NCBI GenBank assembly: GCA_041399085.1
Contig: JAWKTM010000017.1
Location: 1-64,000 of the forward strand
Length of the DNA: 64,000 bases
DNA from: JAWKTM01 sp041399085
GTDB taxonomy: Bacteria > Planctomycetota > Planctomycetia > Pirellulales > Pirellulaceae
Direction of reading: 5' to 3'
Position 1 is the first letter of the stretch; each line of letters begins with the position of its first letter. The notes under the pieces were generated by a model. The model was not told where the DNA came from and searched no databases. It saw only the letters and a list, made by a program, of their open reading frames with translations. The position numbers were made by a program, and so were the translations under genes. Shown here in pieces: positions 18,159 to 27,168 of this stretch.

Positions 18159-19070
18159 CTACTCGGCCAGAGCCTGCTGCATTCGGCCCAGCAGCCGGTC
18201 GACTTCCGCGGCGGTTTCCTGGTCCAGGCTCCAAGCGTTCGGCGAGCGGCGGTGTTCGTTTCGAAACACGCCACGCTTCCGCAGCACATATTTTTCGATC
18301 GCCAGGAATCCATCCAACCCGGCTTGCATCTGTAAGGCAACGATGGCGCAGATCGGAAAATAAACGCGATAGGCGGTGTCGTCGTCGCCGTTCTGAAGAG
18401 CCCGCCAGATGGCGACGATCCCGTCCAGCAGCTCCATGCCAGGCATCGTTCCCGTTATGCCACGGCGAAAGCTGTCGACGAGCAGAATCCCGCCGCTTCC
18501 TTCCAGAACGCGAGCCGCGCCGCCAGAAAGCTCGCGTAACGCCGACAAATTTGGCCCGATCGGTGACGCTTCGGGCTTAAACAGAATGCGTTCGCTGCCG
18601 TATTCGTCCAGCAGCTCGCCGTAGACGGAGAGCGAGATGGATCGCCCCACGTAGGCCGAGGCATCTTGCACGATCACTGGCAGCGAAATCGAATCGGCGA
18701 TCGCGCGGAAGTAGGCGGCTGTCTGCTCGTTTCCCAAGGCGGTCGTCGTCGGTGGAATCGCCATCACGGCGTCGGCGCCGGATCGTTCCGCATGCGTGGC
18801 GAATTCGACGGCTTGCTTCGTCGATTCGGCGCCGACGCTGGCCACGAATACGCCGCGCCCTTGGTTCAACTCCGCCAGCCGTTCGGTTAGAAAACGACGC
18901 TCGTCGTAAGTCAGCCGCAACAATTCGGAAACCATCCCCGTCGCACAACCATCGGCGCCGCAGCGAAACGCCCAGTCGATTTCGTCAGCCAGTGCCGAGG
19001 CATCAATTCGATCCTCGTCGTCGAACGGCGTGTGGACGATTGGCAGCACTCCCGCGATCGGCTTCGACAT
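18159..19070 (-). CDS. DapA/NAL-family aldolase-lyase
   Basis: Class I Schiff-base aldolase of the dihydrodipicolinate synthase/N-acetylneuraminate lyase superfamily, 303 residues. The Schiff-base lysine is Lys165 in ILFKPEASP and a candidate catalytic Tyr140 lies in DASAYVG. The opening AGVLPIVHTPFDDEDRID is typical. Members condense or cleave pyruvate with an aldehyde; the substrate is not predictable, and DapA itself is less likely because the usual GTTGE motif is GCATGMVSE. The start at 19070 has AGGATTTCCC directly upstream. Confidence 0.88.
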   Translation of the reverse strand: MSKPIAGVLPIVHTPFDDEDRIDASALADEIDWAFRCGADGCATGMVSELLRLTYDERRFLTERLAELNQGRGVFVASVGAESTKQAVEFATHAERSGADAVMAIPPTTTALGNEQTAAYFRAIADSISLPVIVQDASAYVGRSISLSVYGELLDEYGSERILFKPEASPIGPNLSALRELSGGAARVLEGSGGILLVDSFRRGITGTMPGMELLDGIVAIWRALQNGDDDTAYRVYFPICAIVALQMQAGLDGFLAIEKYVLRKRGVFRNEHRRSPNAWSLDQETAAEVDRLLGRMQQALAE

Positions 19071-19259
19071 GGGAAATCCTCGAAAAGTCGTAAATGGAGG
19101 CAAATAATTCTTGGCGGCGGCGCGTCACAACTCTTATATTGACGGGCGTTGATCGGTATAGGAACGATCGGCCAAACGCTGCGATGGCCGCTACCGCACA
19201 AAGAACTCACGTAAAGAACTCACGCAAATCGAGACGACGAACTTCGGGAGAATCGTACC

Positions 19260-20660
19260 ATGTTCACGTTACTAACGGGTGGAGCCGCAAGGGACTGCGA
19301 CGGACGCACGCGGCGCGAGTTTTTGCGTGTCGGCGCGCTCGGACTGGGCGGCCTTGCATTACCCCATTTGCTGGCGGCTAAATCGCTGGGAGCGAGTAAC
19401 CGCGTCGTCCGAGACAAGTCGGTGGTGCTGCTGTTTCTGCAAGGCGGGCCGACGCATATCGAAACGTTCGACCCAAAGATGACGGCCCCGGCCGAGTATC
19501 GAGCGATGTTTGGCGAAGTTGCCACGGCGTTGCCCGGCGTGACGTTCGGCAGCCACTTCAGCGGCTTGGCGGCTCGCGCCGAGCAGCTTGCGATCGTGCG
19601 TTCGTTTTCGCACGGCAACAGCAGCCATCAACCGGCGTCCGAGTTGGTTGCCAGCGGCGGAAATTCCACGAAGGCGACGATGGGCACGATCTATGCTCGG
19701 ATCGCCGGCGCGACGAATCCGGCCAGCGGCATTCCCATGAACACGGTGCTCACGCCGCCCGCCGCTGGCGACAAATACAAGGGGCTGGGAGCTCAAACCG
19801 ATCGGGTCACCAGCATCGGCAGTTTGTCGAAGGCTTACAAAGCGTTCGATCCCAGCAGCGGCGGCGCGATTCTCGACAACATGCAGTTGCGCGTCGAGCA
19901 AAATCGGTTGGACGACCGACGCTATCTGTTGACGAAGCTGGACGGGATTCGTCGCGAGGCCGATGCGTCGGGCGTTTTGGAAGGCGCGGATCGCTTTCAA
20001 CAGCAAGCGTTCGACGTGATCCTGGGCGGCGTCAGCGATGCTTTCAATCTGTCGCAGGAAGACCCGCGATTGGTGGCGCGCTACGATACGTCGGAGTTTG
20101 AAATTCCAGCCAAGCTCAAGAAGAAAAAGGCGAACGTACCGGCTCAGTCGCCAATCGCATTGGGCAAACAAATGTTGATGGCGAGGCGATTGGTTGAATC
20201 GGGTTGTGGCTTCGTCACGGTCACGAGCGCCGGCTGGGATATGCACGGCAACGCGTTCGGCATTGACGACGGCATGCCGCTGTTAGGCTCGGCCGTGGAC
20301 AAAGCGGTCAGCGCGTTTTTGGACGACTTGCACGACCGGGGTTTGAGCGACGATGTGTTGCTGGTCGTCACCGGCGAATTTGGCCGCACGCCGCGAATTA
20401 ACGCCAAGGCGGGCCGCGATCATTGGGGCGCCCTTTGCACGCTGGCGTTGGCTGGCGGCGGGTTGCGGATGGGGCAAGTGATTGGCCAGTCCGATCGCAC
20501 GGCCAGTCGTCCGACCGCTGAGCCGGTCGGCGTGCAAGATTTGATGGGAACCGTGATGCACACGCTGTTCGATATCGGCCAATTGCGGCTCGACAGCAGC
20601 GTGCCTAGCGATATTGCCCGCGCGTTGACGACCTATCAACCGATCCCACAGTTGATCTAG
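19260..20660 (+). CDS. Tat-exported DUF1501 (sulfatase-like) protein
   Basis: DUF1501 protein of 466 residues. The twin-arginine region (GRTRREFLRVGALGLGGLALP) exports it. The alkaline-phosphatase/sulfatase-like fold is marked by SVVLLFLQGGPTHIETFDPK, the central SGCGFVTVTSAGWDMHG, the late GEFGRTPRINAKAGRDHWG and DLMGTVMHTLFDIG. The family is abundant in planctomycetes and usually paired with a DUF1553/PSCyt1 gene. This copy has no such neighbour. The biochemical function is unknown. GGGAGAA precedes the ATG. Confidence 0.9.
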   Translation: MFTLLTGGAARDCDGRTRREFLRVGALGLGGLALPHLLAAKSLGASNRVVRDKSVVLLFLQGGPTHIETFDPKMTAPAEYRAMFGEVATALPGVTFGSHFSGLAARAEQLAIVRSFSHGNSSHQPASELVASGGNSTKATMGTIYARIAGATNPASGIPMNTVLTPPAAGDKYKGLGAQTDRVTSIGSLSKAYKAFDPSSGGAILDNMQLRVEQNRLDDRRYLLTKLDGIRREADASGVLEGADRFQQQAFDVILGGVSDAFNLSQEDPRLVARYDTSEFEIPAKLKKKKANVPAQSPIALGKQMLMARRLVESGCGFVTVTSAGWDMHGNAFGIDDGMPLLGSAVDKAVSAFLDDLHDRGLSDDVLLVVTGEFGRTPRINAKAGRDHWGALCTLALAGGGLRMGQVIGQSDRTASRPTAEPVGVQDLMGTVMHTLFDIGQLRLDSSVPSDIARALTTYQPIPQLI

Positions 20661-20770
20661 AAGGCCGGTGATTTAGAAGGCCGTCAGGTGAAAAGCGAAT
20701 CGCCGACCCGGCTTCGTCGTTCTCTCGAATCCGAATCGGCGATCACCCTAATTCGTCCTGCCTGACGTAA

Positions 20771-20807
20771 CCGCGCCGAGCGAAACGACGCTCGCGCGGC
20801 TTTTTTT
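20771..20807 (+). terminator. Intrinsic terminator
   Basis: A GC-rich hairpin (CCGCGCCGAGCG pairing with CGCTCGCGCGG around AAACGA, one bulged base) is followed by CTTTTTTT. It lies 110 bp downstream of the DUF1501 gene and just before the end of the convergent small gene. Confidence 0.8.
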
Positions 20808-20814
20808 ATCTCGC

Positions 20815-21150
20815 TTACGCCGCAGCCCGGTAGGCTCGCGGTTTCGCGGCGCTGCGTCGAGCTTGCTCGATGGCGTGTCGCGTCACGATATCCAAGCTGA
20901 TCGCCACCAGCCGCTCGTGTTGCTGAGGTGTGAGCGATTCGATAGCGGTCGCCACGGCGTTCGCTTGCGTTTGCACGATCGAGCGAGCTCGAGCCCGCAC
21001 GTAGCCAACCGCTTCCGCCGCCGACATTCGCGAGATGTCTTGTCCCAACCGTCCTACCACGCTGTTCAAGCAAGTCGCCGCCACACGGCCGGCCAGATGA
21101 TGCAGCTTCGTGTGGATGCGCCGTTGTGTGATCAGATTCCAAATTCCCAT
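20815..21150 (-). CDS. Small hypothetical helical protein
   Basis: Unrecognised protein of 111 residues, mostly helical and basic. It has MSAAEAVGYVRARARSIVQ followed by a segment rich in Ala and Arg. AAGGATGCAGGC upstream of the ATG at 21150 is a reasonable ribosome site; the frame is open to 21372, but the extra part is Arg/Ser-rich with no support. No membrane segment is clear. Homology search is needed for any function. Confidence 0.5.
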   Translation of the reverse strand: MGIWNLITQRRIHTKLHHLAGRVAATCLNSVVGRLGQDISRMSAAEAVGYVRARARSIVQTQANAVATAIESLTPQQHERLVAISLDIVTRHAIEQARRSAAKPRAYRAAA

Positions 21151-21608
21151 GCCTGCATCCTTGTTCCATGAGCCGAGTGAAGACTTCCGTAAACTCGGAC
21201 GACCAGCCCGCCGATGTTGGCCGCCAGAAACAGCATCGAACATCGGTCCGCCGGTTCTCCAGCCAAGCGGCCGAGGTGCCGCGCGCAGCAGCCACGTAAA
21301 CTGAAACAGTCGCGCCGACCGCACCTGTTGTAGCAAGCAACGTCGATGTCGAATTGTGGTGGAAGCTGGCAAAACGAACGGCGGATAACCCGTCCCGTGT
21401 TGCCGCCTGTCGCGCGAAATTGAATGGCAAATTGCTTATCGAAACGCGAGTCTTCCGAAAGGTCCGTGATTGCCGCGCCCGCAAAGTCTTGCGTGATTGC
21501 GTATTCCTCTTGACCGGCAAGGAACTATCTCTTAACTTGCCGAACATGAGGCACGGATAGCCGTGGCCGCGTGATCCATTCGCGGCGGGCCGAGCGCCTC
21601 GTTTCGAT
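21151..21608. other. Intergenic region before tRNA-Cys, no gene seen
   Basis: About 460 bp between the divergent small gene and the tRNA. Several frames are open, but none has a ribosome site, a protein-like composition or a family match. The tRNA promoter must lie here. Confidence 0.5.
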
Positions 21609-21679
21609 GGCGCCGTGGCCAAGTGGTAAGGCAGAGGATTGCAAATCCTTTACCGCCGGTTCAAATCCGGCCGGCGCCT
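21609..21679 (+). tRNA. tRNA-Cys (GCA)
   Basis: A full cloverleaf can be drawn in 71 nt. The acceptor stem is GGCGCCG/CGGCGCC, the D-arm is GCC..GGC, the anticodon loop TTGCAAA gives GCA with stem GAGGA/TCCTT, and the T-arm is GCCGG-TTCAAAT-CCGGC. The discriminator base is T, as expected for cysteine. The 3' CCA is not encoded and must be added. Confidence 0.96.
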
Positions 21680-21709
21680 CTTTTTCAAAACACAACGTAA
21701 CATCGCGAA

Positions 21710-21743
21710 GCGACCTCCCTCACCAGGAGGTCGCAATTTTTTT
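21710..21743 (+). terminator. Intrinsic terminator between tRNA-Cys and greA
   Basis: A perfect 9-bp stem GCGACCTCC/GGAGGTCGC with a seven-base loop is followed by AATTTTTTT. It ends the tRNA transcript 30 bp after the tRNA and 21 bp before the greA start codon, so greA would depend on readthrough or a promoter overlapping the terminator. Confidence 0.9.
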
Positions 21744-21764
21744 ACCCTTGCCGGAGAAACGATC

Positions 21765-22247
21765 ATGAGCGAAATCGTTCCCATGACTCGCGCGGGATAC
21801 AGCAAAATCCGCGGCGAAATCGACCGGCTCGAAAACGAAATCATGCCGGCCATCGCCGAGAAAATCGCCGCCGCGCGCGCCGAAGGCGATTTGAAGGAGA
21901 ACGCCGAATATCACGGTCAGCGAGAGGAACAGGGCCGCATTCAGGCGAAGATCAATCAACTGAAGGACAAGCTCTCGCGGGCCGCGATCATCGATCCTTC
22001 GCAGTTGCCGCGCGATGAAGTCGTGTTCGGCTCGACGGTCGTCGTCAAGGATTTGGACTACGGCGACGAAGAGACGTTCACGTTGGTCGGGGCCGGCGAG
22101 GAAGATTATGACAACGGCAAGATTCTCTCGACCAGCCCGATCGGCCAAGGCTTGCTGGGCAAGAAAAAGGGAGAGCGGGCCGAAATCGAGGTTCCGAAGG
22201 GAATGTTGAAGTTTGAAGTGGTCGACATCCGGTTTGAGGAAGAGTAG
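21765..22247 (+). CDS. greA: Transcription elongation factor GreA
   Basis: GreA of 160 residues. The N-terminal coiled-coil (residues 1-75) carries the tip acidic pair region EGDLKENAEYHGQREEQG, which reaches into the RNA polymerase secondary channel to stimulate cleavage of backtracked RNA. The C-terminal FKBP-like domain has VFGSTVVVKDLDYGDEETF and STSPIGQGLLGKKKGE. The start at 21765 (MSEIVPM) is set by GGAG nine bases upstream; the open frame extends back through the tRNA and terminator to 21639, which is not coding. Confidence 0.97.
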   Translation: MSEIVPMTRAGYSKIRGEIDRLENEIMPAIAEKIAAARAEGDLKENAEYHGQREEQGRIQAKINQLKDKLSRAAIIDPSQLPRDEVVFGSTVVVKDLDYGDEETFTLVGAGEEDYDNGKILSTSPIGQGLLGKKKGERAEIEVPKGMLKFEVVDIRFEEE

Positions 22248-22289
22248 TTTTCGGGGATACAAACCCAACACTTCTCGCGGAGCCAACCG

Positions 22290-22625
22290 ATGTCCGACAC
22301 GAAGACTTTGTACGCCGAAGCCGAACAGCTCAAAGAGGACGGCAAGTTCGACGAGGCGATCGCCAAGCTGAACGAATTGCTGACAGCGGACGAATCGCAC
22401 GTTCTCTCGCATTTGACGCTGGCCGTAGTGTACGGCAAAGTTGGCCAGCACTCCGAAGCGGTCAAGCACGCTCAGCGAGCCTGCGAATTGGAGCCAAACG
22501 AGCCGTTCAACTTCACCGCGGCTAGCGTTTGCTTCCAACGCGCCTACGCCGGAACGGGCGACCAGTCGTATATCCAAAAAGCCGAAGACGCGATGGCCCA
22601 AGCCCACATGTTGCAAGGGCGGTAG
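22290..22625 (+). CDS. Small TPR-repeat protein
   Basis: Protein of 111 residues made of about three tetratricopeptide helix pairs, for example AEQLKEDGKFDEAIAKLNEL and VYGKVGQHSEAVKHAQRACELEPN. There is no signal peptide or catalytic domain, so it is likely a cytosolic protein-interaction module. It follows greA by 42 bp on the same strand and could share its transcript. GGAG lies about nine bases before the ATG. Confidence 0.85.
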   Translation: MSDTKTLYAEAEQLKEDGKFDEAIAKLNELLTADESHVLSHLTLAVVYGKVGQHSEAVKHAQRACELEPNEPFNFTAASVCFQRAYAGTGDQSYIQKAEDAMAQAHMLQGR

Positions 22626-22648
22626 GTGCGCGGTGATCGCGGGGGATA

Positions 22649-23512
22649 TTAGCTCGCACCTCCATCGCTAGGTGCGGCTAACGTTCGCCGAATCGATTCT
22701 TTATCGGCTCGATCGGCAGCCTGAGCTGCTAGTTTGTATCGTCGCCGCACTATCTCAACCAACGCGAAGTGCAAATTGGTTCCAGGGTCGACCTCCGACA
22801 GCCGGTTTCTCACCACTGGTTCAATGGCGGCGATTGGAAGGTGAGCGTCACGATTTCGAGATGCTACAGGCGTTAAAAATGCTTCGGTGATCGGCGAGGC
22901 CGTTAGTTCGACCGCTTGTCGAATAGCGTTGTCGTCGCGAAAATGACTTGCCTTCAAATGGGACTCGAAGCCTCGCCGACTACGAATTCGCGACAACGCG
23001 CTGGCCAGGTCGAGGCCGCCGTTGAGGACCGCTGAGTAATCGCGAGAGTCGGCGAATTCTTCGAGCAACGCGATATCCTGCCAGTCCGATTCTCGCTCGG
23101 TTTCCTTGGCACGAATCAAATCTCTCAGACCAAGGAAGGCTATCTTCTGCCCGCCGTAAACTCCTATCTCGCGGCGATCGAATACTTCGTGGAAGTCCGG
23201 GAGAAGATGATTGTGTCGCCAAAACTCCAGCCACTCCTCACGCCCACTCGGCAACACACCGATCTGAAACCTGCGAAACGCCCCAGGCCTCCAACTCGGT
23301 CCTTCGACTACCTTGAAATTTGTAGCAAGGGGTGATGCCTGGATCTTCGCTTTAATGTCGTCCCAACAATCGGGCGACAGATGAAGATCAAAATCATTTG
23401 TGTTGCGTTCAACGCCGTAAAACCTGGCGGCATGTCCACCCATAACGAGACATCGTACGCCAACCGAGTCGAGGGCGGAGACGACCCACGCTAACCGTTC
23501 CTCGGATGTCAC
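22649..23512 (-). CDS. Nucleotidyltransferase-fold protein (AbiEii/MNT-like), coupled to a small upstream gene
   Basis: Protein of 287 residues with a polymerase-beta-type nucleotidyltransferase core. It has the motif VMGGHAARFYGVERNTNDFDLHLS, in which the GG and D-x-D of the active site are visible. A helical C-terminal half has no recognised motif. Such proteins include AbiEii-type toxins and minimal nucleotidyltransferases. I chose the GTG at 23512 because it overlaps the stop of the upstream 89-residue gene by four bases (GTGA); the longer ATG frame from 23608 would overlap that gene by 100 bases. The pair looks translationally coupled, as in toxin-antitoxin loci, but function is inferred. 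Confidence 0.75.
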   Translation of the reverse strand: MTSEERLAWVVSALDSVGVRCLVMGGHAARFYGVERNTNDFDLHLSPDCWDDIKAKIQASPLATNFKVVEGPSWRPGAFRRFQIGVLPSGREEWLEFWRHNHLLPDFHEVFDRREIGVYGGQKIAFLGLRDLIRAKETERESDWQDIALLEEFADSRDYSAVLNGGLDLASALSRIRSRRGFESHLKASHFRDDNAIRQAVELTASPITEAFLTPVASRNRDAHLPIAAIEPVVRNRLSEVDPGTNLHFALVEIVRRRYKLAAQAADRADKESIRRTLAAPSDGGAS

Positions 23513-23778
23513 AGTGGCGAATCCTCCCAACCTCGACTGCCATGGCTCGCGAAAAGCTGGAAAAGCGGATGGGCTGCTAATTGCTCGATGGTTAGGTCGC
23601 TCCCGCAAAGTCGTGAAACTTCCGGCAGCGACGTGTTGAGAATAATCTCTTCGGCTTCATGCAGGCTGTCGGCCCGGCCATCTGCAATTAGCGACATAAT
23701 CCAGTTCTCAAGCGACGGTTCGTCATCCGCGGACAAGTTGCCATCGGACGGTCGAGTGACAAGCTGCGATTCATCCAT
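23509..23778 (-). CDS. Small protein upstream of the nucleotidyltransferase
   Basis: Unrecognised acidic protein of 89 residues. The middle has ENWIMSLIADGRADSLHEAEEIIL, which looks helical, and the C-terminal part is LTIEQLAAHPLFQLFASHG. A GGAG sequence sits ten bases before the ATG at 23778. Its stop overlaps the GTG start of the nucleotidyltransferase. By position it could be a cognate antitoxin or regulator, but no DNA-binding motif is visible, so this is only a hypothesis. Confidence 0.6.
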   Translation of the reverse strand: MDESQLVTRPSDGNLSADDEPSLENWIMSLIADGRADSLHEAEEIILNTSLPEVSRLCGSDLTIEQLAAHPLFQLFASHGSRGWEDSPL

Positions 23779-23975
23779 CTTGCGACTCCGAAAAACACCA
23801 ATGCGAGAAGAAACTCCGCCTCTGGCATAAACACTAGATCATTGTACATTTCCGACCGCTTCATGCGTCATGCTCCGGCATCGTCGTTTTGCGAGCCAGC
23901 GGCGGGATGGGTATGATGGGTCGTGCCCACCTCGGTTCATCTCCCGCCTGATTGCTTTTGCTCGCGAGTTTTCTC

Positions 23976-26900
23976 ATGTCTTCGCGAATCGGTTTCTGGA
24001 TTCGGCAAATCGCTTGGCGTGCGTTGAGTGTTTCTAATGCTCGGCGCGCTGGTTGGATGGTTTACTCGGCGGTTTGTTGCTGGATGGCTTCTTGGCTTGG
24101 GGCGAGTGGCGGAGTTCAGGCCGGCGAGATCGACTTTAATCGCGATATTCGGCCGCTGTTGTCGGACAAGTGCTTTCTGTGTCACGGGCCTGACGAGCAG
24201 ACGCGCGAAGCCGACTTGCGGCTCGACACGCAAGCCGGCGCGTTGACCGTGATTCAGCCGCGCGACAGCGACTCCAGCGAGTTGATTCGCCGCCTCATCA
24301 CCGACGACGAAAGCGAGCGGATGCCGCCGCCCGAATCCAATCGGGCGTTGTCGAAAGAGCAGATCGCGCTGCTGCAACGGTGGGTCGATGAAGGCGCCGG
24401 TTGGGGCCAACATTGGTCGTTCGCGCCGCTCGTTGCGCCTGAAGTTCCGAAAGTCGATGACGCGGGAGCAACGACATCGAACGATCGAGCCGCGCCGATT
24501 CGTAATCCGATCGATGCCTTTGTGCGAGCTCGCTTGGCTCGTGAAGGACTGCAAGCCGCTCCGGAAGCAGCCCGCGAAACGTTGATTCGCCGAGTCACCC
24601 TAGACTTAACGGGGCTGCCTCCGACCGTGGCCGAGGTCGACGCGTTTCTGGCCGACACCGAACCTCGGGCTTACGAGCGACTGGTCGATCGGCTGCTCAA
24701 GTCGCCGGCTTTCGGCGAACGGATGGCTTGGGATTGGCTCGACGCCGCTCGCTACGCCGATTCCAACGGCTACCAAGGGGACGGCGAACGCACGATGTGG
24801 CCGTGGCGAGATTGGGTAGTCGATGCCTTCAACCGCAATCTGCCCTACGACCAATTCACCGTCTGGCAATTGGCCGGCGATCTGCTGCCCGACGCCACGT
24901 TCGAGCAGCGGTTGGCCACGGGCTTCTGTCGCAATCACATGATCAATGGCGAAGGGGGCCGTATCGCGGAAGAGAATCGTGTCGATTACGTGATGGACAT
25001 GACCGAGACGACGGGCACAGTGTGGTTGGGCCTGACGCTGAATTGTTGCCGCTGCCACGATCACAAATTCGATCCGCTGACGCGCCGCGATTATTTCCAA
25101 CTGTTCGCGTTCTTCAATCAAACGCCGGTCAATGGCGGCGGCGGGAATCCTCAAACTCCGCCGATTCTGGCCGCGCCGACGCCCGATCAGAGCACCCGCA
25201 CGGCCGCGTTGGAAGAAGAGGCAAAGTCGCTGGCCGAGCGATTGGCTGCACGAGGTCGCGAGCTGGCCAACTCGCAAACAGACTGGGAAGCCGCGACGCT
25301 GGAAGCCGCCGAAGCGAACGCCGGTTGGACGCTGCTCGAACCGACCGAAGTTTCCGCGAAGCACCAGACGTTGACATTGCAAGACGATCTTTCGGTTCTC
25401 GCGAGCGGCAAGAATCCGGCCAACGACTCGTACACGTTCACGGCGTCCACCGACCTGGAGCAGATTACCGGCTTGCGGCTCGAAGCGCTGCGGCACGAGA
25501 CGATGACCAAGAACGGACTGGCTCGGTCCGACAGCGGCAACTTCGTGCTGACAGAGATCGAAGTGCTTGTTCAACGTGCCGACGAGTCCGCGTCGCGGCC
25601 GGCGAAGTTTGCCGCGGCCGAAGCGACCTTTGAACAAGGCGATTTGAAGGTGGCCAAGGCGTTCGACGGTGATCCGCGCAGCGGCTGGGCGGTCTACGAA
25701 GGCCGACCGATCGATCGCGACCATCAAGCCGTGTTTCGCTTCGACTCGCCGATTCCGGCCGGAGCCGACACGAAGCTGACGATTCGGCTGCATCACGATT
25801 CGCCGCACGTCAGCCACAACTTGGGCCGCTTTCGGCTGTCGGTAACGAACCAGCCCGAGCCGAAATTGAACGACGATCGACAGAAGTTGCTGGCGGCGTT
25901 GGCCGTTCCGGCGGATAAGCGGACGAAGGAGCAACGCGAGTTGGTTGTCGCCGCGCATCGGGCGGCCGATTCAATGTATCGCGACTTGGAAAAGCAACGC
26001 GGCGAAACCGAGAAGCAGTTGAACGGCGTTCGCAACTCGATCGCCAAGGTGATGGTGATGCAGGAGGCCGACACGCGGCGAACCACGTTCATGTTGGATC
26101 GCGGTTTATACAACAAACCAACCGATGTGGAAGTGACGGCGAACACTCCGGCCGCCTTGCCGGCGCTCGGCCGCGACGCGGCGGACGCCAATCGGCTCGA
26201 CTTGGCCCGCTGGCTTGTCGCCAACGAAAACCCGCTCACCGCACGCGTGGCCGCGAATCGTTTTTGGCAGCAGTTCTTCGGGGTCGGGTTGGTCAAGACG
26301 GCCGAGGACTTTGGCTCGCAAGGCGAGATCCCGCCGCAGTTGGATTTGCTGAACTGGTTGGCCGCCGAGTTTCGCGACAGTGGATGGGATGTGAAGGCGT
26401 TGGTGCGATTGATCGTGACCAGCCACACGTATCGCCAATCGTCGAGAACGGTGGCCGACGATGGACAGCCGAGCGAGATTGTCGAACTCGACCCCGAGAA
26501 TCGCTTGTTCGCACGGGGCCCGCGATTTCGGATGCCGTCGTGGATGCTGCGCGACCAGGCGTTGGCGGCGAGTGGCTTGTTGGTGCGAACGCAGGGCGGG
26601 CCGCCGGTCAACGGTTATCAGCCGGCAGGCGTGTGGGAAGAAGCGACGTTCGGCCGCAAGACGTATCGGCAGGATTCGGGCGACGCGTTGTACCGCCGCA
26701 GTTTGTACACGTTTTGGCGGCGGATCATCGCTCCGACAATGTTCTTCGACAACGCCTCGCGGCAGACTTGCACCGTCAAACCGTTCCGCACGAACACGCC
26801 GCTGCACGCGCTGCTGACGTTGAACGACGTGACGTACGTCGAAGCGGCCCGAGCTTTGGCCGAACGTGTGTTGTTGGATACGGATGCCGACGACGCGGGA

Positions 26901-27164
26901 ACTGAATCGACTGATGCGGCTCGGTTGAACTTGGCCTTTCGCCGCTTGCTGGCCCGCGCGCCTTCGAGTGAGGAGCAAACGATTCTGTTGGCTGGCCTGG
27001 ATCGTAGCCGAGCCGCGTTTGCCGCCGATCCGACCGCCGCGGCGGAGTTGCTGGCCGTGGGCGAGTCGCGGCGGAATGAGCAACTGGCGCCGACCGAACA
27101 TGCCAGTTGGACCGCGCTCTGTCTCGCGTTGTTGAATTTGGATGAAGCCTTGACCAAGGAATGA
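23976..27164 (+). CDS. Planctomycete cytochrome c (PSCyt1) / DUF1549 / DUF1553 protein
   Basis: Large exported protein of 1062 residues. After a signal anchor comes a PSCyt1 domain with the haem-binding motif CFLCHGPDE near residue 60. DUF1549 follows at about 160-370 (RYADSNGYQGDGERT, CRCHDHKFDPLTRRDYFQLF), then a coiled segment, a discoidin-like insert at about 440-620 and DUF1553 at about 720-1050 (NRFWQQFFGVGLVKTAEDFG, RYRRSLYTFWRR-like segment). It is followed within a few bases by a DUF1501 gene, the usual planctomycete pairing, thought to act in the periplasm on complex substrates. The ATG at 23976 is preferred over a TTG at 23952. Confidence 0.93.
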   Translation: MSSRIGFWIRQIAWRALSVSNARRAGWMVYSAVCCWMASWLGASGGVQAGEIDFNRDIRPLLSDKCFLCHGPDEQTREADLRLDTQAGALTVIQPRDSDSSELIRRLITDDESERMPPPESNRALSKEQIALLQRWVDEGAGWGQHWSFAPLVAPEVPKVDDAGATTSNDRAAPIRNPIDAFVRARLAREGLQAAPEAARETLIRRVTLDLTGLPPTVAEVDAFLADTEPRAYERLVDRLLKSPAFGERMAWDWLDAARYADSNGYQGDGERTMWPWRDWVVDAFNRNLPYDQFTVWQLAGDLLPDATFEQRLATGFCRNHMINGEGGRIAEENRVDYVMDMTETTGTVWLGLTLNCCRCHDHKFDPLTRRDYFQLFAFFNQTPVNGGGGNPQTPPILAAPTPDQSTRTAALEEEAKSLAERLAARGRELANSQTDWEAATLEAAEANAGWTLLEPTEVSAKHQTLTLQDDLSVLASGKNPANDSYTFTASTDLEQITGLRLEALRHETMTKNGLARSDSGNFVLTEIEVLVQRADESASRPAKFAAAEATFEQGDLKVAKAFDGDPRSGWAVYEGRPIDRDHQAVFRFDSPIPAGADTKLTIRLHHDSPHVSHNLGRFRLSVTNQPEPKLNDDRQKLLAALAVPADKRTKEQRELVVAAHRAADSMYRDLEKQRGETEKQLNGVRNSIAKVMVMQEADTRRTTFMLDRGLYNKPTDVEVTANTPAALPALGRDAADANRLDLARWLVANENPLTARVAANRFWQQFFGVGLVKTAEDFGSQGEIPPQLDLLNWLAAEFRDSGWDVKALVRLIVTSHTYRQSSRTVADDGQPSEIVELDPENRLFARGPRFRMPSWMLRDQALAASGLLVRTQGGPPVNGYQPAGVWEEATFGRKTYRQDSGDALYRRSLYTFWRRIIAPTMFFDNASRQTCTVKPFRTNTPLHALLTLNDVTYVEAARALAERVLLDTDADDAGTESTDAARLNLAFRRLLARAPSSEEQTILLAGLDRSRAAFAADPTAAAELLAVGESRRNEQLAPTEHASWTALCLALLNLDEALTKE

Positions 27165-27168
27165 AGTG

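Noticed and set aside
21510..21538. Possible sigma-70 promoter TTGACC-17-TAACTT upstream of tRNA-Cys
   Set aside because: The -10 matches only three of six consensus bases, and planctomycete promoters are not well defined, so it was not listed as a feature.
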